In this document: piece by piece, positions 9,912 to 19,285 of the stretch | Numbering within the stretch: the first letter of the stretch is position 1 | Layout: each line of letters starts with the position of its first letter | DNA from: Parietaria judaica | Taxonomy: Eukaryota; Streptophyta; Magnoliopsida; Rosales; Urticaceae | Direction of reading: 5' to 3' | Assembly (NCBI GenBank): GCA_954871525.1 | Contig: OX940862.1 | Span: 42,835,732-42,899,731, forward strand | DNA: 64,000 nt | Program-made: the position numbers and the translations under genes | Notes under the pieces: generated by a model | Database searches by the model: none | Seen by the model: only the letters and a program-made list of their open reading frames with translations | What the model was told of the DNA's origin: nothing

Positions 9912-12026
9912 TTGATCTCGCTAACTTCTAAAAGCTCAAAGCACTCTGCAAACACGAGCAACAATGAAATCGTAATCGTGAACGAGTCTGAGGTGAACAA
10001 CCCAGACCCAAACACGGAATCGAGCAACCTACAATCTCAACTAGAGGCTAGCGCTGCTGAGAATCGAGAGTTGCGCCATCGACTCGAGTCTCTAGAAGCA
10101 AACCAAGCCTGTATTGAGCATCGTCAGACTGCTAACCGGACTGATCCAGGACAGAGCTCTGGGTATCAAGGCCGGACAGGGCTCGACGCTTTCCACTTCG
10201 ACTTTACCGACGTGAACAATCCGCAAGCGCCGAGGCAAAATCAGCCCCGACAACCCAGCGGCCCTAGACCTGCGACACCTCCACTGCCCCCTGAAACAAG
10301 AACGCCCCTTTTCACCCTCTTGGCGGGTCTCTACCCGTCTAATGCGGGAAATGTTGCTCGAGCAGTCGCCAACGCCCGGGCCCCAGGACTAACCATCAGG
10401 GTACGAGAAAAGCCGCAACATCAACCAAGCCCTCAACGGCCAGCCGGTCATGTACCCGAGGTATCCCAGCCCGGTGTACGGACAGGAACCCCTCCAGGCT
10501 GTGCGTCCCGAACAAGCTCCCCAACGCACGGAACTGGAGGAGCTTAAACGCTCAATGGCCGAAATGAACGAGAAATTCATTCACGTGCGCTCTCGCGTGC
10601 ACAGCGCCACTACCGCTGCCCCCGAGATAGAACGTCTGGTGGAGGAGGCAGAAAGGACACCCTTTAAGCCCGTCATAACTAACGTTATACTCAGGGAAGG
10701 CGGACGCGTGTATGTACCGAAGTACAACGGGACGACCGATCCCAAAGTACACCTGAGATCCTTCAAGATCGCGATGGGACGAGCCCATCTGTAAGCACAC
10801 GAGTTGGACGCTGGGCGCTGCCAGTATTTCTCAGAAAATCTGGTCGGCCCAGCGATGGAGTGGTTCTCAAAGCTTGAACCGCGTTCCATAGACAACTTCG
10901 GACAGCTGACGACCCTGATCACGACGGTAGTTTTTTTGAGATCACGACGGCAAACCTCTATGCCTTGCAGCAAGAGAGAGGAGAGCCCCTTAGAGCTTTC
11001 ATGACCAGGTTAAAGAAGACCATGGTCAAAATAAATCGGATCAGTGACGAAACTGCCATAGCCGCTCTCACGGCCGGACTATGGTATGACTAGAAGTTCA
11101 AAACGGACATCGTCGTAAATCGTTACGACTCCATCGAAGACGTAATCCACAGATTATCCAACTGGATCAGACATGACGAAGAACTGGAAGCCATGCGAAG
11201 GAGACATGGACCTCAACCCGTCCACCAGCGGAATCCCAGGCCACCCGGGCAGCAGCCTCCGCCCAGAGCCGGAAATCACAACAACCCTTTCAAGGGACAA
11301 AGGAGTTCCCCCCAAATCAAAAAGCACCCATTCTAAGCCCAGAAACCGAGGGCTAATAACGGACCAAACCCGCAAAATCCATACGTTTTCAACGTAAATT
11401 CGGAAACCGCGGAGTTCAAAGAACAGGTCGAAGCGGAAGAGACCCCTGGAGAAGTGCTTGTCAGCTCAAGGGACTTCCCACCGTACAGCAACGAAGGTTT
11501 CCCGAAACACGACCCGAAAGCATGGTGTAATTTCCACAAGGTGTTCGGGCACCACACAAAAAATTATATGGTACTCCGTGCCCGCCTAGCGGAAAAGTAC
11601 ATCAACGGCGAGTTAGGGGAAATTAACTTTGGCAACGAGCTGAAAGGCGGGCAATCAATCGAGCAAAGCCTTCCCAGAAATCAACCTCAGACTGGCCAGA
11701 AAAGAGACAAGCAGCAGAGAACGCTGCGCGAAAGCATACAGCCTAGCAAAAGAGGACGGGTACACATGCTCGAAAAACCAGACGAGCAAACGTACGAAGA
11801 AACGGAGAATTTCGGAGAGCAACTCAACGACATTCCTGAGCCCATCGGTAGAATCTACACGATTGTGGGAGGTTCCCAACTGTACGGTAACTCAGTAATT
11901 TCCATCAAGGCCCATCAGAGGAGGCTCAAGGCCGGACCGGTAATCGTATCGAGGAAAGAGCCGGACTTCGAAATCTCGTTCAAGGATAGCGAAGCGGCCA
12001 CAATGATTGGTCCAAACGATGGATAA
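9912..12026 (+). pseudogene. gag of element A
   Basis: Gag packages element RNA into virus-like particles in the cytoplasm. The reading runs in three frames: 9,912-10,547 (low-complexity N-terminus), 10,450-10,990 (capsid-like region with YVPKYNGTTDPKVHL and AMEWFSKLEP), then about 10,950-12,026. There is an in-frame TAA near 10,793 and frameshifts near 10,500 and 10,930. The nucleocapsid-like motif at about 11,522 reads WCNFHKVFGHHTKNY; in the homologous region of element C the last position is Cys, so here the finger has lost its final Cys. The end carries IYTIVGGSQLYGNS, leading into protease. It is inactive as it stands. Confidence 0.8.
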
Positions 12027-12441
12027 GATCCTAATCGATAACGGGAGCTCAGTCGACGTGATCTTCCTGGAGCCACTGCTGAAGCTGGGGGTGGAAGAGA
12101 CAGAGATCAACAGAGAAGCCAACCCGCTAATCGGCTTTGATGGAGGAACCATCAATGCAGTTGGCACGGTGCGACTGTCCATCGCAGCAGCAGGGGTTGG
12201 AAAGACCAAAAACTTCCTAGTGTTGGACTGCCCGTCAGTTTACAACATGATACTAGGAAGACCCTGGCTGCACATCATGAAGGCCGTACCGTCAACCTAC
12301 CATCAACTAATACGCTTCCCGAACAGGGCGGGAAAAATCGTTGAAATCAAGGGAAATAAAAAACAATCCAGAATTTGCTACATGAGCGCGTTACGGAACA
12401 TCCAGGCCGCTAAGGCCGGGAAAGAGCAGTCTACCGCATAG
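12007..12441 (+). CDS. Aspartic protease domain of element A
   Basis: This matures gag-pol. The active-site motif is LIDNGSSVDVIFL near the start, and MILGRPWLH lies about two-thirds along, both standard for retroviral-type proteases of Tat elements. It sits between gag and RT but is frameshifted relative to gag near 12,000 and separated from RT by a stop at 12,439-12,441. In an intact element these would be one polyprotein, so this is probably a broken piece of pol. The ATG at 12,007 is unlikely to be a real start. Confidence 0.8.
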   Translation: MVQTMDKILIDNGSSVDVIFLEPLLKLGVEETEINREANPLIGFDGGTINAVGTVRLSIAAAGVGKTKNFLVLDCPSVYNMILGRPWLHIMKAVPSTYHQLIRFPNRAGKIVEIKGNKKQSRICYMSALRNIQAAKAGKEQSTA

Positions 12442-12447
12442 CAGCTA

Positions 12448-14409
12448 ATGGCGGTAGACAAAAAAGAGGATGACGGACAGGAAAGGGCCACCGATACGGA
12501 TGGGCCTAACCTGGAAATGATAGTCCAGCTCCAAATCGATCCCGACAACCCGGACCACCGGGTAGGAATCGGGAAAGGACTAGACAATGATGTCAGAAAA
12601 GATCTCCTCAAATTCCTAACCAAAAACCGGGACTGTTTTGCTTGGTCTCACAAGGACATGCCCGGAATAGACCCAAGCATTACAACCCACCGCCTAAACG
12701 TGGATCCGAGCTATAAGCCGGTAAAACAAAAAAGGCGAAAGCTAGGCCCGGATAGAGCCCAAGCTGTGAATGAAGAAGTCACAAAACTGCTGCAGACCGG
12801 ATCCATCAGGGAAGTCAAGTACCCGGACTGGTTAGCAAATAAAATAGTCGTGAAGAAGAAAAACGGGAAGGCTAGAGTCTGCAACGACTTTACCGACCTG
12901 AACAAAGCTTGTCCCAAAGACAGTTTCCTGATGCCCCATATCGACCGTTTAGTCGAAGCAACATGTGGGCACGAACTACTGTCGTTCATGGACGCATTCT
13001 CGGGATACAACCAGATCCTAATGCACCCCGAGGACCAGGAAAAAACGGCATTCATAACCGATAGAGGAATATACTGCTATAAAGTTATGCCCTTCGGATT
13101 GAAAAACGCCGGAGCCACATATCAGAGATTAGTCAACCAGATGTTCGCCGAGCAACTCGGTAAAACCATGGAAGTCTACATCGACGACATGTTGGTAAAG
13201 TCCTCCCAAGCAACGGATCACGTGTCCCACCTAGAAGACTGCTTCGCCATACTACGAAAGTATCAAATGAAGCTCAACCCGACAAAATGCACCTTCAGGG
13301 TAACTTCAGGAAAATTCCTAGGTTATCTGGTCACAGAGCGAGGTATAGAAGCCAATCCCGACCAGATAAAGGCCCTCCAGAACATGCCCTCCCCGAGGAC
13401 TGTTCGAGAGACGCAAAGGCTGACTGGGAGAATCGCCGCTCTTAACCGGTTCATATCAAGAGCTACGGACAAATGTTTGCCCTTCTACAAGTTATTGAAA
13501 GGAAACAAAAAGTTTGAATGGACCGAAGAGTGCGAAGAGGCTTTCCAAAAGCTGAAAAGGTTCCTCTCCACCCCACCAATACTCACCAGACCAATTTTGG
13601 GAGAGTCATTGTTCTTATACCTGGATGTCTCACCATCGGCGGTGAGCGGAGTAATCGTGAGAGAGGACCGCGGAGAGACAAAGCCGATCTTCTACATCAG
13701 CAAATCTTTGGAAGATGCTGAAACCAGATACCCGGCTATCGAAAAACTCGCACTGACAATGATAACCGCAGCGAGAAAGCTTCGGCCTTACTTCCAATCT
13801 CATACCATCATGGTAATGACCACCCAACCTTTGAGAATCATCCTTCATAGCCTGAATCAATCGGGAAGGCTCACGAAATGGGCCGTCGAGCTAAGCGAAT
13901 TCAACATAGAATACAAGATCCGAACCTGTGCAAAATCACAAGTATTGGCTGACTTTCTCATCGAAATACCAGCCGACGGTTCAAAAGAAGGCCACGAAGA
14001 CGGAGAATGGAAGCTCAAAGTTGACGGTGCGTCAAACCAAGGCGGATCCGGGATCGGAATTCGTTTGATATCCCCCACGGAAGAAGTGTTGGAACAATCG
14101 TTTCGATTGAAATTCCACGCGACAAACAATGAGACCGAGTATGAGGCCCTCATCGCCGGCCTCAAACTAGCAAAAGCCGTCGAAGCCCGGAAAGTAAGGG
14201 CCCATTCCGACTCAAAACTAGTTACTAGTCAGATCAGTGGCGAGTACGCCACCCGAGATGACAGAATGGAAAAATACCTCTCGGTAGTAAAGGGCTTAAT
14301 TCAACAATTTGAACACGTCGAGATAGTCCAGATACCGAGGAGTGAAAACGCGTCAGCAGACGCATTGGCCGGTTTAGCTTCGACTTTGGACCCCGAGGTC
14401 AAAGGATAA
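12448..14409 (+). CDS. Reverse transcriptase, RNase H and second (archaeal-type) RNase H of element A
   Basis: One open frame of 653 codons. The RT has the catalytic YIDD at residues 244-247 and the thumb motif GKFLGYLVTERGIEANP. The first RNase H begins near residue 350, with Asp393 in LYLDVSPSA. A second RNase H follows: Asp526 (KVDGASNQ), Glu564 (NNETEYEAL), Asp588 (HSDSKLV) and Asp638 (ASADALA), so all four acidic positions are present. The second RNase H is an established marker of Tat-lineage elements. It is flanked by protease and integrase, which lie in other frames. By length and motifs this segment looks intact. Confidence 0.93.
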   Translation: MAVDKKEDDGQERATDTDGPNLEMIVQLQIDPDNPDHRVGIGKGLDNDVRKDLLKFLTKNRDCFAWSHKDMPGIDPSITTHRLNVDPSYKPVKQKRRKLGPDRAQAVNEEVTKLLQTGSIREVKYPDWLANKIVVKKKNGKARVCNDFTDLNKACPKDSFLMPHIDRLVEATCGHELLSFMDAFSGYNQILMHPEDQEKTAFITDRGIYCYKVMPFGLKNAGATYQRLVNQMFAEQLGKTMEVYIDDMLVKSSQATDHVSHLEDCFAILRKYQMKLNPTKCTFRVTSGKFLGYLVTERGIEANPDQIKALQNMPSPRTVRETQRLTGRIAALNRFISRATDKCLPFYKLLKGNKKFEWTEECEEAFQKLKRFLSTPPILTRPILGESLFLYLDVSPSAVSGVIVREDRGETKPIFYISKSLEDAETRYPAIEKLALTMITAARKLRPYFQSHTIMVMTTQPLRIILHSLNQSGRLTKWAVELSEFNIEYKIRTCAKSQVLADFLIEIPADGSKEGHEDGEWKLKVDGASNQGGSGIGIRLISPTEEVLEQSFRLKFHATNNETEYEALIAGLKLAKAVEARKVRAHSDSKLVTSQISGEYATRDDRMEKYLSVVKGLIQQFEHVEIVQIPRSENASADALAGLASTLDPEVKG

Positions 14410-14575
14410 TCCCGGTCGAAACAATAGACGAACCCAGCATAACACGTGAAGTTTGCAATATCCGAATGGAAGAAGATGATTGGCGGACCCCGATCATTAA
14501 CTACATCCTTACCTGAGCCAAACCCCAAGATAAGCAAAAACCAGGAAACTAAGGATCCAAAGCGCTAGATTTTGC
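14410..14575 (+). pseudogene. Linker between second RNase H and integrase, frameshifted
   Basis: The text can be read as tether sequence (IPVETIDEPSI, then MEEDDWRTPIINYIL) after a frameshift at the stop at 14,407-14,409. It contains further stops before the integrase frame opens at 14,576. Comparable linkers occur in C near 33,950-34,110. It shows that pol was one polyprotein. Confidence 0.6.
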
Positions 14576-15721
14576 ATGATCGTGGAAAAATTGTACAAAC
14601 GTAGCTATACCGGACCCTACCTAAGGTGCCTAGGAAAGACCGAGGCTCAAATAGTACTTCACGAAATCCATGACGGAGAATGCGGCAACCATTCGGGAGT
14701 AAGATCTTTAGCAAACAAAGCAAAAAGGCAAGGCTTTTTCTGGGCCACCATGTTGGCGGACAGCGAAGCCTATGCCAAAAGATGCGACAAATGCCAGAGA
14801 CACTCCCCGTCCATACACCGACCAGCAGAAGAACTCTCATCAGTCTCATTTCCGTACCCGTTCATGAAATGGTCCATGGACATAGTAGGACCTTTCCCCC
14901 TGGCCCCGGCCGGAAAGAGGTTTCTACTCGTCGTGACCGACTACTTCTCAAAATGGGTGGAGGCAGAATCGTACGCAAACATTAAAGATGTGGATGTAGA
15001 AAACTTCCTATGGAAAAACATCATCAGTAGATTCGGCCTCCCAAAAGAGATAATAGCTGACAATGGACCACAGTTCATTTCAACGAGATTCCAAAACTTC
15101 TGCATAAACTGGAAAATATCCTTGAACACGTCCACTCCGAGATATCCTCAAGGCAACGGTCAAGCCGAAGTAGCTAACCGGGTAATAGTGCACAGAATCA
15201 AGAGACGCCTGGACACCAAAAAGGGACGATGTGCAGACGAGCTCATAGAAGTCCTTTGGTCCTATAGAACCACCCCGCGTAGGGCCACCAGGGAAACCCC
15301 TTTCTCAATGGTACACGGCACCGAAGCCGTGATACCAGCAGAGATAGAGACACCCAGCCTTCGAAGGGAACTCGCCCCTTTTAACGCAGAAATCAATGAG
15401 GAAATGAGGGAAGACCAGCTCGACTACATCGACGAAAGACGAGAACAAGCTTTGATAAGAATTGCCAACTATCAAAACACGATAGCTAGATATTGTAATT
15501 CAAAGGTCAAACGTCAAAAATTCATAGTAGAAGAACTGGTCCTAAGAAAATTTTTCCAATATATCACCGAGCTGAATGCGGGCAAGCTCGGGGCCAATTG
15601 GGAAGGACCTTACATCGTCACCGAAGTAGTAAAACCTGGAGTATACCGGCTAGCCACTCCTGATGGAACGAGAGTCCTCCGCAGTTGGAATGCCATGCAC
15701 TTAAGGAAATACTACGCCTAA
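14576..15721 (+). CDS. Integrase of element A
   Basis: Integrase joins element cDNA to chromosomal DNA. The 381-codon frame holds the zinc-binding HHCC region (HEIHDGECGNH ... CDKCQ), then the catalytic triad Asp102 (MDIVGPF), Asp162 (ADNGPQF) and Glu198 (GNGQAEVANR); the last two are separated by 35 residues as expected of DD35E enzymes. The C-terminal domain ends WNAMHLRKYYA. This is the least damaged integrase in the window; B, C and D each have lost catalytic residues or frame. Expression would still need the upstream frameshifts repaired. Confidence 0.93.
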   Translation: MIVEKLYKRSYTGPYLRCLGKTEAQIVLHEIHDGECGNHSGVRSLANKAKRQGFFWATMLADSEAYAKRCDKCQRHSPSIHRPAEELSSVSFPYPFMKWSMDIVGPFPLAPAGKRFLLVVTDYFSKWVEAESYANIKDVDVENFLWKNIISRFGLPKEIIADNGPQFISTRFQNFCINWKISLNTSTPRYPQGNGQAEVANRVIVHRIKRRLDTKKGRCADELIEVLWSYRTTPRRATRETPFSMVHGTEAVIPAEIETPSLRRELAPFNAEINEEMREDQLDYIDERREQALIRIANYQNTIARYCNSKVKRQKFIVEELVLRKFFQYITELNAGKLGANWEGPYIVTEVVKPGVYRLATPDGTRVLRSWNAMHLRKYYA

Positions 15722-15746
15722 CCCGACCTACCCGGTCTCCCCTGAA

Positions 15747-15784
15747 CTACGTAATGACTTGATCCCCAAATTTGGGGTACGTAG
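15747..15784 (+). other. Conserved pol-end hairpin, element A
   Basis: CTACGTA at 15,747 pairs with TACGTAG ending at 15,784; inside lies the perfect palindrome CCCCAAATTTGGGG (15,764-15,777). The motif begins 25 bases after the integrase stop. Related sequences sit at the same place in B (3,281), C (35,284) and D (43,802-43,847, minus). It lies in the gap between the two converging genes. Confidence 0.7.
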
Positions 15785-15909
15785 GCAGCCTACTCTAAAA
15801 CAGTGGGCACAGTCTCAATCCAAACCCAAAACCAAGTAGGCCCGAGAACTACGAATTGCAAGACTCAATAAAGCCAACTTGAAAGGAAACATGTCCCAAA
15901 ACTCCCATC

Positions 15910-16158
15910 AAGGCAACAAGCCTACCCGGGTAACAGACCCATCACCTAAGGTAACAAGCCTATCCGGGTAACAGACCCATCACATAAGGAAACAAGCCTA
16001 CACGGGTAATAGACCCATCGCACCAAGGCAAGAAGCCTACCCGGGTAACCAACCCGTCGCATAAGGCAACAAGCCTATCCGGGTAACAAACCCACTACAA
16101 CGGTTGATAAACTTAACCGGGTATCCAACCTGTCCCTTAAGGAGACAAGCCTAACCCT
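15910..16158 (+). repeat. 38-bp tandem repeat, about 6 units, in element A
   Basis: Units read AAGGCAACAAGCCTACCCGG followed by GTAACAGACCCATCAC with minor changes; four are clear and two more have decayed. Each contains GGGT, five bases, ACCC. Element B has a different 39-bp unit with the same short stem at the same location. The array is non-coding and lies between integrase and the antisense gene. Confidence 0.85.
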
Positions 16159-16626
16159 TTTGGAAACATGTAACTATATATGTCTGGCATTTACAAATGT
16201 GTTTTTCAGAAAATACAACCTGCGGGATATTATGGCAGACGGGCAAGAAAAACTCGACGAGAAGTATCGAAGGGGCACAGCACCAAAAGGTACCCGTACA
16301 TTTTCTACACTTAGCAAATTTCAAAATTTTGACTTTTTTATTATTTATCCGAGTATACGATAGGTTATTCGGAACCTCGAATAGGGAAGTTAATATAGAA
16401 GAATACGAGAAGAAAATTAACTTAGACACAAGGAATTTTAAACACGGATAAACAGAATAAGGCAAAAAACCATGAACATATTATAAAAGCAAAATAGAAA
16501 AAGCCCTAACCACGGGCATATCCAAACTATACACAAAAAGGGTTCAAGCCGCCGTAGACTTGCCCATAGAAATTGTCTTGGCCTTAGGCCTTATTAATTA
16601 AAAAAAAAAAAAAAATGGGGGACACT
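16159..16626. other. Non-coding tail between tandem repeat and antisense gene, element A
   Basis: No gene recognised. It probably forms the 3' untranslated region of the antisense gene (read leftward) and of the sense transcript. An A run at 16,601-16,615 precedes the antisense stop. Confidence 0.5.
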
Positions 16627-18541
16627 CTATGCGTCAACCCCGGGTACCTCCACGACCTCTCGGCCCTCCTTCTCCTTCTCCTCCTCTTCTTCTTCACCGG
16701 CCTGGCCTCCACGCTCGGTCGGCTCCTCAGCGACGGTCTCCTCGGCAGCGGCGGGCTCGTTTAGGGTCGGCTCTTCGAGGGCGATCTCCTCGGTATCGGC
16801 AAGCACGGGCAAGATGGTCTCCTCAACGATGGGCTCCCCGGCATTAGGATCTTCAACAACGGGCTCGATGGCGGGGTCTTCAGAGGCGGGCTCCTTGGCA
16901 GACGATTTCTCAGACCGGAGGCTCAGATCTACAAGAGGAACACCGGTCAGCTCGGCATCTGGAGATAAAGCCGGAGACCCTATCAGCGGTGCCGGAACCG
17001 CATCCAAGAGAGCTTGGTAGCGAACAGCGTTGCCTTCTAGGACCTCCTTCTCGGCCTCAAAATCTTGAACGTTGCCGTCAATGATGTCTTGGATTAGCTC
17101 GAGGAAACCTTCGGCTTGAACCAAGCAACTATTGTCGGCGGCCGTACTTTTGTACCACGCAAGTAGCGCGTCCCTTTCCTCCACCTTTCGGCGGTATCGG
17201 GCAAGGACATCCTTCTTCTAGGCCTCATGGTCGGCAGACTATTGCCAGGCTTCAGCCAGCTCAGCAGCAAGGCGCTGCACGTCCTCCTTCAAGGCCAGAG
17301 CCTCCTCCTCCTTCTTCTTGGCCAACTCCTCAGCCCGTCCTTTAGCCGCATCAGAAGCCAGCATCTGCCTGGCGGCCGCCTCGCTCGCGCTCTGAGCCTC
17401 CCTAATCGTCCGGGTAGCGTTTGCCAGCTTCTCCAGGAGATCGACAACCGTGTTCCCTAGCCCCTTGATCTTGGCTTCGCAGGTGGCGACCCTCTTGCCC
17501 ATTATCACGACCTGCTCCGCCTTCACCCGAATGCCCGCCTCAGCGTCGGCCAGCTCCCTCTCCTTCATCGCGAGTTGCTCGGCAGCTTGCGCGCCCTCCC
17601 TAGCCTCGTATAGTTGGTCCTCATAATCGAGGACCATGTCGTTGATAGAAGCAACGAGCTACACGTCCAAAGACCAAAGTTAGAAAAAATTAAAGAATAA
17701 ATAGGAACCCGAACCTAAAGCTAGCAATGCTTACAAGAGTAGTAGTCGCAGCCACGTCCTTATACGGCCTCTTCTCGGCTATGCTCCTGGGAACCCTGCC
17801 GACTCCACCATTAGTTATCTGCCGGATAAGACCGGCAGCAACCTTAGCTGCCTTGTGGAGACCCTTGTATCCCATCCAAGTACACCCCGCCTTCCGCGAA
17901 ATCGTCTTCTCCCTGGCCTGCCCCTCGGCCGCCGGGGGAATCGACCTCGTCTCCCTCACCTCACCTCGGGAGGCCTCCTTAGGGCGCTCTCTCTCCTGAG
18001 CAATCCCTTTGCCTTTCTCCAAGGCCCTCACACCTCCTTTCGGGACCACGTCCCTCTTCACCACCTCCTTCGGAGCCGAATCCCTCTTCGCCTTCTTCCG
18101 GACTCCGGAATCCTCTCCTTCACGCGGCCTCTTCGCGACCGCCTCTGAGCCCGTCCTCTGGAGAACCTCGTCCTGAGAAGGACAAATAACGCCCTTGGAA
18201 GGACGAGCAGGAGCAGAAGGAGGAGCAACCTCCCTCTCGGAAAGCTTTGCCAGCGGCGTAGCCTCCGGGGTGTTGTCCCCGTCGTCGGAGAGTTCGACGA
18301 CGTCCTTCTTCTTGATCGCCCCAGGGGCGACCTCAGCAAGAGACTCCCGAGCAGAAGTCTCCTCATCCCTCCTACTCGTCTCTTGACAAGGTCGACAAAA
18401 GAGCATACCTCGTCACGTAAAGGCCCTCGATGTACTTCGCGAACATGAGGGAAGTTCGACACTGAGCCTTCCAACACAGACGAGGTCGACGAAGAACACA
18501 TCACGCCAGTAATACCCAGCCATCTGGCTAAGGGTCACCCC
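16627..18541 (-). pseudogene. Antisense gene of element A, N-terminal domain truncated
   Basis: Read leftward from about 18,540. The N-terminal plant-mobile-like domain is mostly gone; GYYWRDVFFVDLV near 18,510 may be its last strand. Next come a basic/charged linker (18,406-17,740), an intron at 17,659-17,734, a long heptad-rich coiled coil (17,637-17,239, with AEQLAMKERELADAEAG) and, after a stop near 17,220, a C-terminal acidic tail rich in Glu, Pro and Ala ending at 16,627. Order and spacing match the genes in B, C and D. The product is unknown; the coiled coil suggests self-association. Two stops or frame breaks make it a pseudogene. Confidence 0.65.
17659..17734 (-). other. Intron in antisense gene of element A
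   Basis: Minus strand GTAAGC ... GTGTAG, 76 bp, placed directly before the exon starting LVASINDMVLDYE. Translation through it would end the frame with a hydrophobic tail; splicing joins the linker to the coiled coil. Position equals that of introns in B, C and D. Confidence 0.65.
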
Positions 18542-19145
18542 TGCGCCACCAACAACGACACTTCCAACGAGTCAAACAACATCGTCATTCACCCGCCGTA
18601 TATCACTAATCCCAAACTGCGTGGGAGCTGATTCTCTTAAGCTGAACGTAGGCAGGCTCGCCCAACCATAAGTGACGGGGCACGCGCCCATTCTACCTTT
18701 TTTTGCAGGTCCTCACTCGCCGTAGGTGCTTGCCAAGGAAGGAAGATCACGAAGAATCATCAAGACCAGCTTGGAGCTTCATCAAGACCAGAGTTCGCCA
18801 ACACGAGGAAATCGCCAAGATAAGGACTCCGCCCCGCCGAAGAGCTTTGCCTAGACAAGGACTTCGCCCCCATGAAGGAAGTTTTCCAAAGATTGTCAAT
18901 GAAAGCCCAAAGACTCATCCAAGACGACGGAATCGCCTCCAGCTTTGAAGATCATTAGTCAACCAGCGTTGAGTAAGCATGCAATCATCGTTGTGTTCAG
19001 CGGGTCAATCCTGGGACATGAACCTTGGATCCGACTCAAAGTTAAAGCCATTTTTACGCATTAACAATTTAATATTCAATAAATAAAAATATGATGATTC
19101 TCAAGCGTTGATAACCGTTTTCCCAGCATGGTAACAAATTGAGTA

Positions 19146-19182
<37 letters not shown>

Positions 19183-19285
19183 TTTCACTTAATATATTAA
19201 TTTATTTCGTTAACAAATACACATCTAAGGGTTATAAAAAAAGATTGAAAATGATATGAAATGTCTATTTTATATTAAACCTTTT
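18542..19285. other. Spacer after element A
   Basis: No gene recognised. 18,703-18,950 is less AT-rich and has a loose repetition of AAGACCAG/CGCCAAGA/GGACTTCGCC; a 3' splice-like TTTTTTGCAG lies at 18,700. From 19,050 it becomes AT-rich with a (TA)n run at 19,156-19,180. Confidence 0.45.

Larger units (their letters stand above)
9040..18541 (+). mobile_element. Element A: Ty3/gypsy Tat-type retrotransposon lacking its 3' LTR
   Basis: Order: LTR, primer site, gag, protease, RT, RNase H, second RNase H, integrase on the plus strand; then a pol-end hairpin, a tandem repeat and an antisense gene. The second RNase H domain between the first RNase H and integrase is diagnostic of the Tat lineage (Ogre, Retand, TatI-III). 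Pol contains one open 653-codon frame and an open 381-codon integrase, so it decayed less than B, C and D. The right end is lost inside the antisense gene; no second LTR copy is present downstream. Confidence 0.85.

Noticed and set aside
16629..18386. Plus-strand frames in the GC-rich part of A
   Set aside because: Shadows of the antisense gene; the minus strand has the coiled coil and shared intron.
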